Assembly: GCA_026413225.1 (NCBI GenBank)
Contig: CM048553.1
Coordinates: forward strand, 25,172,501-25,236,500
Direction of reading: 5' to 3'
From: Otis tarda
Taxonomy: Eukaryota > Chordata > Aves > Otidiformes > Otididae
Length of the DNA stretch: 64,000 bases
Positions within the stretch are counted from its first letter, which is position 1. Every line of letters begins with the position of its first letter. Position numbers and translations under genes: made by a program. Below are positions 27,901 to 39,300 of the stretch, piece after piece. The notes beneath the pieces were generated by a model. It saw only the letters and a list, made by a program, of their open reading frames with translations, did not search any database and was not told the DNA's origin.

Positions 27901-30900
27901 AGGTGTCTTTAAAAAGTAAAACTGATGTGGTGCGGGAAAGAGATTTTTGGGTGCACAACCTATAGAGAAAATACAGCCTTCAGAGATCAATTTGAATTAA
28001 ATACAAAGCTCGATTTCATTAGGTTAATTAGAATTATGTTACACTGTCTAAGAGAAAAGGCAGCTTGTATGTATGAAGCAAGTTGTAAGAAGAGGAAGTG
28101 ATAATGCTGCCGTGGGACAGAGAGAGGTCAGTTATCTCCTCTGGAACATGGAAGGATAAGTGAGGAAAATTGCAATTCTCCATAAAACTGATAGCTCTCT
28201 TGATTCTAGAATTTTGATGCCTAGTAAAGAAATAAGATAATAACAAGCAGTTCTTACCAATATTATAACATTTACTTAATTATGACTTAATTGAAAATGT
28301 TTTGAATATATATGCACTATGAATATGTAACTAAATGTAATACCCACACAACAGATATTCTAATAAAATCTGAAGTTTTACTTTTAAATATGTTTCTAAT
28401 GCTAACAGGCCACTAACCAGAGAGCAGCAATGGACTGTCTTCAGAATGCAGACAGAAGAAGTTTGCTGATGGAGATTCAAGTATTACATGCTCAGATGAA
28501 CATAAAGAAAAATAATCCAAAGAGAGAACAGGAGATTGATTCAAAAAAACAAGGTGACTTCTGTGGTAAAATATGTCTGTTTCCAAATGCTTTCATGGCA
28601 GTGCTTGTAACGTTGTAGGTGAAAAAAACTGACTTTATTTGCTCAGTGATTTTGATACTCATGTTCTGAGCATGCATACTTTTCGTCTTTTTCAATCTTA
28701 TTGGACTAATTTTGCAAAAATTAACATATAGTCCGTGTTCTTATGACTTGTATCAAACTGAAAGTGATACAAAGTTATTTCAATTGCTATAAAGATCAGG
28801 CTTGTATTTTAAGGTTATTTTCCATGTATGCACTTCAGTGTTTAGGTTCAACGGCTTTGAAATTATCTAAATTGGATAGTCAGTCATAGTGAGTAAACTA
28901 AGAAGCAATTAGAATGAACAACAAAAATTTCAGAGAACAGGTATACTTTAAAATTAAGTAAATGCCCACTGTCAATTTTCTGTCACAAAAATTAGGTCAC
29001 AAGTATACGTACCTACCTAACTTTGGTTATGTTAGTCATAGTCCAAATGATACATATCGATGTGGTTGCGCACCTAGCTTTTTAAAGAAGTTTAAGAACT
29101 GAAGTGATTTCTTGGAAAGTGTGAAAGCAATTCCAGCATAAAAGGCACGGTTTTGCTTTCACTTCACTGTTGAAAGAGTATACTGTTTTAAAATATCACT
29201 CTAGTGATAACCTTGTGGTCATTTTCTGTGCTAGGGGAAACTTTACCCAAGTAGACAGTGTTGTTTGTTTACTAAGTAATTTCCATATTAATGGCACTCT
29301 CATTAGAAATGCTGGAGTATAATATGCAACAGAAGCAGTCACAGATACTGGAGATGCAAGTGGAGCTCCGGAGTATGAAGGACAGAGCAGCTGAGCTTCA
29401 GGAACAGCTAAATTCAGAGAGAATGATGGGTGCTGAGCTGAAGAATGAACTTGCACAAGCCAAGTTGGAGCTTGAAACAACCCTTAAAGCACAGCACAAG
29501 CACTTCAAGGACCTAGAAGCCATCAGGTGCAGCTTTCAGTGCCAACCTTTCTGTGTTGACAGTGTAGATGATCTTTCTATGTTGCTTCAAATCATAATAC
29601 TGGCTTTATTAAAGAAGTTGATCTCATAAAATGTAAATGCTTCGCAGTTTTTCTGTGAAACATATCTGACAAAAAATAGACTTCTTTTCCACTTAACAAA
29701 AATGTAACTCTGTAGATTAAGAAGATCTGATTCAGTGTTTGATTCAGTGATTTATTAATATCTAATTTCTTTTCAAATTTTCACACATTAGGCTACTGTA
29801 TACAAGCTACTAAGTATACCATATTTATTAAAGGTTTTTCTGCTTCTAAAACTGAACATGGAGAAAAAATTGCAGAGTTAAGATGACTTTGCAGGTACTT
29901 CCCTATGAAATTCTGTAACTTCAAAGTGTTGCTTTGGCATAGTCAACAGTGGAGGTACCATGCCAAATATTTGGCACTCAAGAAAGCCATTATTATTTAT
30001 GCTTTTATCAGATGGATGTGCCCATGTATGGTATCTTAATGTGCAACTCAGACATAACAAATTAAGACAGAGTTTATATTACTTTATAGATTACCCTATA
30101 GCCTTTATAGACCATCAGAAGCAAGATTCTACTGCAAATTGATGGAAAATTTATTTGCCAAAAAAAGGAGGATTCAGGGCATAGTTGTGGGTTTTTTTTT
30201 TAATTCCCTCTCCTCCCCCAAGATAGATGTTTTGTTTTGGTTTTTTTCATTCTTTGAAACATTTGCCGTGCATTCTTTCAGATTTTGGCCAACTGGATTA
30301 GGTTGAACACTAGTTGCCTCTGAGCCACCAATTAATGAAAAATGGCAGCTACAAGGTTAGCAAGATGGACACACTTTCTGTTGATTTTGAGCTGTGCAAC
30401 TCTCTTTAATTTTTGATAGGCTTATTTTTCTAAGTAGGCTTTTCACTGTTACTTTACTACACAAGAAGTGTTTTCAGTGCACAAGATGGAATAAATATCA
30501 AGTAACGGATGTTACTGTGATAAGATTAGAGCCATTATCTAATCTAAAGGTTGCCAATTTCTCTTTTAGGACTGAAGTTAAAGAAAAAGCAGCTGAGCTA
30601 GATATTCTCAAGGATACAATGGCCAGCGAACAGAAAAAATCAAGAGAGCTACAGTGGGCTTTGGAAAAGGAAAAAGCTAAAATGGAACGCAATGAGGAAA
30701 GAGGAAGAGAAGAGCTTGAGGTATTCCATAATCCCAAATAGCCTGGAACATCAAGAAGCACACAAATATTCTTTTGGTTAACATTTCAGCTCAGCTTACT
30801 TTTTTATCCAATGTGTGCTCCGTGTTCTGTCTTCAACAGCAGTATTGTATCATCTAGTGCTGAAGAAAGCTGTATAGAAGCTGTGTGGCAAAGCAAGAAA

Positions 30901-33900
30901 AAGACCTGATGCAAATTCCATTTAAATCAATAGGAATTTTACGGCTGCTCTCATCAGGTCCAAGATGAAAGGATTCTATTTTGTGTGATAGCTCTCAGAT
31001 ATTCAAGGGGACAGGACGCTGCTAAGATGGCAACACCTAGCCCTCACCACAACCTAACTCATAAAAGATAGTATTTAAGAATATTGTTTAAGGAGTTATA
31101 TTGATCATCTGCATTTTAAAAGTCAGCAGTTTCACCTCAGGAAAACCAAACTAGGGAGTTTACTTTAGGAGAAAATGCATTACTAGTTTCCTTGGTACCT
31201 CTGCAGTATCCAATACAGTGAGGGAGAGAGCAGGTGTCCTACTACAAATATTAAGACAAAAAAAAAACCGATCAGTTTAACAGCAGAGATGTATTTACAT
31301 CTCGAAATCTTAACTTGCAAAATCACTGTTGCAGTTTTAGAAAGTTTAAAGCAGATAGTTATCTTCAACTTCAGAACTACAGGTGTTTGTATCTCATTAA
31401 AAAGTGGATGTTACAAATGTTCTTCTTTTATCAGATGATCTAATTTTAGAATAAAGACACCTGTAATGTATTTTAATATCAGATGTGACTGCAGCATTCA
31501 GAGTATTGTCACATCAATTATGAATAGCAAAACCTGTTAAAAGCAATGCGTGTAGAGGTAGCATATTTGCAATTTGTAGGAGATAATGGAAAGTATACAC
31601 AAATGGCTTTTATCAATTATTTTCTTCTGTCTTCTTATGGAAGGATTTAAAATTTTCACTTGAAGATGAAAAACAAAAGAATTTACAGTTAACTAGACTT
31701 CTGGAGCAAGAGAAACAGCTGTCAACTAATCTGCGACAGAAAATTGAATCCCAAGAATCACTCAGTGCTGCCCAGCTGTCACGTGAACGAGGCCGGAATT
31801 CTGAGTTGCAGGTGCTCCTTGAATCAGAGAAGGTTCGAACTCTTGAAATAAGCAGTGCCCTAGAAAGAGAAAAAGAGCTATGTGCTCAGCTTCAAAGTGC
31901 TGAAGATAAGGAGCAAGCTGGAACATCTAATCCATCTGAGGAATTACTTAAAGAGCTGCAGAAACAAATGGATGAAAAGCATGACCGTATAGTGGAGTTA
32001 GTAAGTGAGATGGAGAAGTATAAACTGGAATCTGTGCAGGTGAGACAGCAAATGGAAAAAGAAAGGCAGATCCAGAGGAAAGCATTACAAGCAGAACAAG
32101 ATGCTAATGTAATAGCACAGAAGAAACTCCATGAACTGGAGTCCAAAGTAGAAGACCTTCAGTGGCAACTTGGAGAAAAGAAGAAAGAAGTTCATAAATT
32201 AGGGAATGAAACAAAGAAGTTGCAGGAAATAGTCCAAGAACTTCAGAAAAAAGAGCAGGAGAATGAAGGAAGAAAGGAAGCCGAAAGGACACCAAGCCAC
32301 AACGCAAATGAGGTACAGTAGGACTGAGAGCAGTGCGTAATACTGAACCGTGCAATTTAGTCTTGTAATTCTTTTGTTCAATTAGCATGGTGTGTCACTG
32401 TGCCTTTACTCAATCTGTAAAATAGCCTACAGATTACAGAATACAGGCGCCAGAGGAAGAGAAAGGGAAAGCGTTCCAGTTTTGCTACGTAAAACTATTC
32501 ACATACATCCTCTGAGAATGAAGCTGTAGAGATGTGTAAGGAGGAGCGTGAGCAGGAGAAGTGCATCTGAATGTATACATGCACTTTGTGCTTCAGTATA
32601 GGAGAAGAGTATTCCCTGCACCCAGTCACAGGAATGAGCTATTCCTACTCAGGCATGCTCCAGGTCAGTGCTCTTAACCTTTAGTTCATAAACTGCAAGT
32701 GGTCTTTCAAACATTTAAAAGTGATCTTGCAACAGCTTCAATAATTAAATGAGTAAGTAATCAAACAAGCATACGCATGAATGTGTATCTGTTAGCAAAC
32801 AAAATAGAAGGAAGAAATCAAGGTAAAAAATTAATTTCAGAATTTAGCCTAATTTTTAGATGAATGAAAACTGGAACCACTGTTGCTTGTAGATTTTTCT
32901 CTCTCATAAAAGGTTTGGAAAGTTTTAAAATTATTTTAAAATTATTTTTAAAACTCCTTAGAAACATCCTTGTAAGAGGTAAGTGTTGCTGACTGGGTGA
33001 TTTGTAAATAGTCCCATAGAGGGCTGACAGGAGACTTGCCTCTTTGCTGACCATGTTTTTACCCATCCTGCCATTATTCCTTGCTTTTTGCAACTGTCTG
33101 TCTGTGGAGCCAGGAAGGAAATTTTTTTCTTAATCTAATTTGGCTACTATTTTTAATCTTCTGAAGCATTTGAACTACCCGCAGCTGGAGGCAGGATGTG
33201 GAGTGTATTGATAACCGTGATAGCACCAGCCTTCCTGCCACGCTCAGTTTGTGCACCTTGCTCTTCTGCTCAGCAGTAACTGCCAGCACTGTGGTCAAGG
33301 AAGAGTCTTCCCTTGGATCAGGTTGGCAGTGGCTGTTGGGGCTTTTTCCCCAGACAGCATGATCTGCTTTCCAGGATCTGCTTGGAGTTTCAAATAATGA
33401 ATCTCCTGCTGTTTCCTGTGACACTGGCAACACTCTGCTTTTTTTCTCATTGGTACCACACCGTGGTCATGTATCCAAAGGCACAACTGTAGGCTCAGGT
33501 TTCCTTGGGAGGCCTGGCAGTTCTTCCATGGCCGATATTGGAGGGCTGTTAGTGAGGGTGAGGAGCATGTGTTCGGTGGATTGCTTCACCTGTGGCAGCA
33601 TCGGTGGCATGGGTGCCTGTGACTGAGGACTGATTGCTAGATCTTAGTCAAGAGAGGCATCACACTATACCATTCACAAGTAATAGTGTAGTGGTACATC
33701 ACAACGGTAGTGTAGTCACACTATACTCCTTTCTCTGTCAGAATTGTTTATGTTCTTCGATTTCTGAGTGCATTTCAAAATCAAATGTTTTCGTTTTAAA
33801 GCACTGTACCACATGCTTTCTATATATATATAAAAATACCTATTTGTATACAGACTACCTGGGATACACCCAATGAGAGAACAAGAAATTGGGTTCTCCA

Positions 33901-36353
33901 GCAGAAAATGGAAGGAGCTGAGGCGAATGAATCTACCTATCCCACACTGACAGGAGGAGGAGATCTCTCTGCTGCTACTGAAATTCTGGAAAATGTCAGA
34001 CAAAAGCTGCAAAACGCATCTCCAAAGCTGAGGCAGTTGGCTCGGAAAGCTGCTAGCAGGTTAGGCCAGTGTTCAGCCACTTGGTTCTGTTAACAGCAAC
34101 CAGCAAGCTAACATGTTGGGGTTTAATTGTAATTCACAGACTGCAGGCCTAACTGATTGTGAGGTTGTTCTAGTTTTATAGTATATGCCGTTACTTGAGT
34201 ATATATGTGCTGATGTAAGATGGGATCACAGATCGTCAAGTATTGCTCTAAATCTTCAATCGTTCAATACGATCCTTTATATGTTATAACAAAATTGTCT
34301 TTTTTCTCTGCAAAGTGATAAGGTTTATTTGGGTATGGTGTAGGTGGAAGATCATTTTTAACCAATTTTGTAATTAAGTAATTCACTGTATAAGGGGATT
34401 AATATAGAGATTATCGCTATGGATATTATCCCTTGCTCCCTCCAGAAGAAACAAATATTTTTATAGTCAAGTGATTCTTATTTTATTGAGTTACTATCTC
34501 CTTAGGGGAAAAAAAATAGCATGGTACCAGGTTCATGGGAGATTTGAATCTGTTTTTATTTTGCTGTGATGACTATTTAATATTGAGCATTTATTCTGAA
34601 ATATTTGAGCAAAACAGAATGCATTATATCTTGAAAATACCCTAAGATTTTGCTCACACAGATTTAACAAATTTGTGGGAAGCAGAACCAGGTTTCTAAA
34701 AGTGCCTCCTGTAGAATATCCTTTTCTCAAAATTAGAGGAAACTGGTTTATGCGAATTCTTTATAAAATTGAGCCAATTTAATTTGGAGTCACTGAGGAG
34801 TCTTGAAAATGTTGCCATGTCTCCAGTAACTACGCTGAAGTCCCAGTGTGTACGGATCAATGGAAAGTCCTGCCAGCCTGGCTCGTGGTGTCAGGCTATA
34901 CCTGCTGTTGAAACCGTCATTTTTGTTTCAGATTACAGTTTGAAACAGCAGATGATCAAGACTTCATTGCAATACAAAATGCTATTGAAGAAGTTATTTC
35001 AGAGCTGCAAAAACTGCCCGGATTGTCCTATCTGGAAGAGGTGAGAGTGTGATGTTGTAACTTTGGTGAGAGAGTTCGGAACATGAGATTGGGGCAGAAA
35101 CCAACAGGGAGCTCTTATGTCCGTACTTACCCAGGTCTGTACCTTATAGAGGAAAATCTGCTCCAGTGAGTGTGCTGATTTGGAATTGGTGAAGTGTAAA
35201 AACCCCTTTCCTATTATTTTTCAATTTTAATTACCTTGAAAGTGAATTTTCAACTTTCAAATTAAAACTTTTCCAGTTTAATTACAAATTTTTTAATTTC
35301 ATGGCTTTTTCTTTAAGAAAATGTATTTTCCTTTCAGCAATAGTTCTGTAACTGAGGAAACTTTGCTCAGGAGTTCCTGATATGAAAATTAACACTTAAT
35401 ATTTACTATATTGTCTTGATAAACACATTTACTTAAACTACCCTGTATTTACCAAAGGAAAGGCAGTAGAAGATTGAGTAGTGTGCCCCTGTGTAAAAGA
35501 GGAGATAAGGTAATTTGTTACAAAGACTTCAGCAATATTTGGTTTTAACTGAGCTTGGCTAAGTCCTTACCTGCATTTTAAGCAAGTGTTTTCTAGATTA
35601 ATTGAAAAAAAGCTCTGTGGCTTTTCTTTTCCTCTAAGTTAGATAAATCTAAACGTAGTAGAAAAGCTTTGCATGTTGTTACAGCTGGTACGATTGAGCT
35701 TGTGTGACAATATTCTTCTGTGATATAGTGTGACAATATTCTTCTGCGATACACAGGATAAGCATAGAAGAGAAGTTCACATTAATCTGTAGTTTACATG
35801 TACACTTATGTTTTCCTTATATAAGTTATTATGAAGTGATTGTCACTATATACAAAAGTTTTTCACTGCAAGCCAGTTATTTTCAAGTTGGTAACTTGAT
35901 TCTAATGCAAGTTGTATTCGATTTTCTTTCTTTCTTCTAGCTGAAGCTAGTGCTACCGCCGGGGACTCCACCTAGCTCATTGACTGAGAGGCTGCTGAGA
36001 CAAAATGCTGAGCTGACGGGCTTTGTCAGCAGACTGAGTGAAGAAAAGAATAATTTGAGGAATGCTGTTATGAAACTGGAGGAAGAACTGAGAAGATACC
36101 AGCACAGACAACCTTCTGGAGATTACGTATGTTTTCAGTGTAAATGGGTGTGCTTGTTCTCATCCTGTTGTCATGATATCTTGACTCACTCTGTTTACCG
36201 CAAACTTTGTGATTTTACCCAGCTTTTTTTTTGTTAACTGCTCTTTTCTAAATTCCATGTCCTTCTCTTTTTGATCTGTATCTTGCCACCATGATGAGTA
36301 GCAAATACATCCAGATAGCTTCAAGATCGTGAAGCTAGTATGATCCAATGAGG

Positions 36354-36384
<31 letters not shown>

Positions 36385-39300
36385 GAGAAACTCTGTTTTT
36401 CTAGAGCATTGATCAGGCTCCTAACACCTCAGACAGTGAGTTTAGGATGTAAGAGCAGCCTCAAATCCAATCAGTGAGTACTTTTTCTTTCAGTAATTTT
36501 ATGATCTCTCCACCAAACCAATGACTAGAATGACACAGCTCAAGCTTTTCCAAACTGTGGTTCAAATTTAGTTTCTTTCATCTTCAGTCTTCTAGGCACT
36601 CGTCGGATGTTGGTGTTAATATCGATACTCTTGTTGCCTCTGAGAAGGAAATTTGGAACAGAGAGAAGCTGTCACTGCAGAAATCTTTGAAACAAGCTGA
36701 TGCAGAACTCTCCAAGCTGAGAGCAGAGCTCAGGAGCGAAGCTTTCCTCAGAGAACTGGGATCAGATTCTGAAAATGCTGTTTTAAGGGTAGGAAGACTT
36801 TGTTGCCCACACATTAACTACTGCTGCTTTTTAAATTTTGATCTGGGCTATTTTTCTTGTGTTCGCTCTGCTTACTGTAAGTAAACACATATTAATTCAG
36901 TTTTAAAATTTTCATCCTCAGATACCTGACTCTTAGTTTTTTCTCCCCAAGAATGATATGTAAGCATCTGTGTTGTCTTTTAGAGTGTGCTCAGGTGATC
37001 CTTAGGTTATGAAGCTACATTCAACAAGTGTGAGCAGCCTTCTCCATAGCAAGAAACACGTAATCACAGAAATGCTGTAGGAGTAATGTTGTCAGAAGTT
37101 GTAGAACTGTAATAATTCTTGGAGCTTATGGGGCCTTTTTTCTTCTTCTTGTAGAGAATTTATGGCAAATACCTACGAGCAGAGAGCTTTCGGAAAGCTC
37201 TCATATATCAGAAGAAATACTTGCTGCTGTTACTGGGTGGATTTCAGGAGTGTGAAGAAGCCACGCTGGCCCTCATTGCACGAATGGGTGGACAGCCTTC
37301 CTACACAGACCTTGAAATCATCATGCATCATTCAAAGGGTTTTACAAGATTTCGCTCTGCTGTCAGAGTGTCCATCGCAATTTCAAGGTAAACTGGAGGA
37401 AGCTGGATTTCGAACAGATATGACTGTATAGTTGATATACTTTTCTTGCTCTCTAGTGGAATCTAGGACTTCTCGAGTTCCATCCCATTTAAATTAAACA
37501 TTTTTGGTAGTCATGGATATAGTAGATACTGTGTAGGGTGAAAAGTTGAGCAGAGCATAGGTAAAATCTGTACTAGGAATAAGCAGTCTGATTGTAGTTG
37601 AAAATGGCAATGTATTTGTTAATCAAAGATGGAATGTACTGGATAAAGTCATAATATTAGAAAAAAAAACCTAGCTATTCTAGGGTATGCACTTATCTAC
37701 AAAGATGTTTTCTGCAATTTGATTTCCTTCAAAGGTTAAATTTTTACATGTAAGAGTAATACAAATTTATGAACCAGTTTTGTCCATCTGAAAGTCCTTT
37801 GAATTCGCAAGAGTTTAAGTCTCAAACTGAGGATAAGTAGGAATAGATGGGGAAGAACAAGTGAAGGTCACTACTGTGTGGTACTGCCATGTTGCTAGCA
37901 AACCTTCTTCACAAAGGTTTGAACACCCAAGCACTTCTGCTTGCTGTTAGTCTGAGCCTTGTGTGTAACATAAATTGACGGAACTATTCATATACCTGTT
38001 GTAAGTGAGGCTTTTACTCATAGCGCTCTGCAGTTACAATTTTGGGGATGCACCAGGGCAAAAAGTATATTTGGTATGAATTTAAAATGCTGATGCCCAA
38101 GCTTAGGTGCTTGAGGCATTTGGTGTCCACGCAGCACCTCTGGAATCACTGGAATTGTGGAGGTGAAGCTTAAAGCAGATTTGGACAAAAGATGTTTATC
38201 TTAGGGATGTGTATAAGGATGTTTTCTACTTGTTCTTCACGTTTTAGACACCCAACCATTGATTTTGATTGATGTTCAATAAATTCTTATATCTTCTAGA
38301 ATACAACAAGCAAGTTATTTTTAGCAGACTATTTCATTTATACTGAAGGTTTTTTTTGTTTTTTTTTTTTTTAATTTGAAATGCAGAATGAAGTTCCTGG
38401 TTCGTCGATGGCACAGAGTTACGGGTTCTGGTATACTGAGTATCAATAGGGATGTCTTTAGCCAGAAAACAGGTAAATTGTGGTCCACTAATGACAGAAA
38501 AAAAAAGGTATTTGCAAGTCACACCACTGCTTAATGAGGATGGTCTTTAATTTGCATTTTCCACATGTGAAATGAATGGGGTACCGTTCCCCCTTCCTTT
38601 TGCTAGAATTGCTTGCATTAACCTATTTCTCAGGTTTCTGAGAGTTTCCGTGCTCAGCACAGACAGTAATCTTCTTGCTTCTTCTTCAGTCTTACTTTGC
38701 TTGATTGTGGGTGAGATTTAAAAAAAATATGGCAGCTTTGCCTATGGAGTGGGTTTGTAAAAACAATTTTAGCTGTGTCATTAGGTTTCTCTTAAGAGAC
38801 CTGCACCCCCATCTCTGAGAAGGGGATGCAGAGAACAGGGTTGGACAGAGGAATCATAGCAACTACAGGATGCCACAGTGGTGACAGAGCCTGTTGACCA
38901 GCCCTCCCTGGCCTTTTCCTCAGAATAAAAGCCTGTCATTCTTTTATTATAGCTTACAGTTTGGGAAATCTGGTGTGCTTTTTGGTAGGAGCCTAAGGAG
39001 AGCCAGAAGCTTTTTTATTAATTCCTGCCTATTTAGTTCTGCATTAAAACTCTGTCCTGCTCAGTCCATGAGAGTTTTCTCATTAACACCACGGAGGCCA
39101 GGATTTCACCTCTGGTTTTCTCTGAAGAAGTCTGAAAGTGGTCTACATTTGTTAAATACCATTTTTGTGATATGCAAACAAAAACTTGCATTTGAGATTC
39201 CCAGTAAAGTGTAAAAGGTGTTACTTTTTTTTTAGTGTTCAATATACTGCTTCTTCTATTTCTAGGTAATGAATTACGGCATGATTCATTCTCTGGTGGC

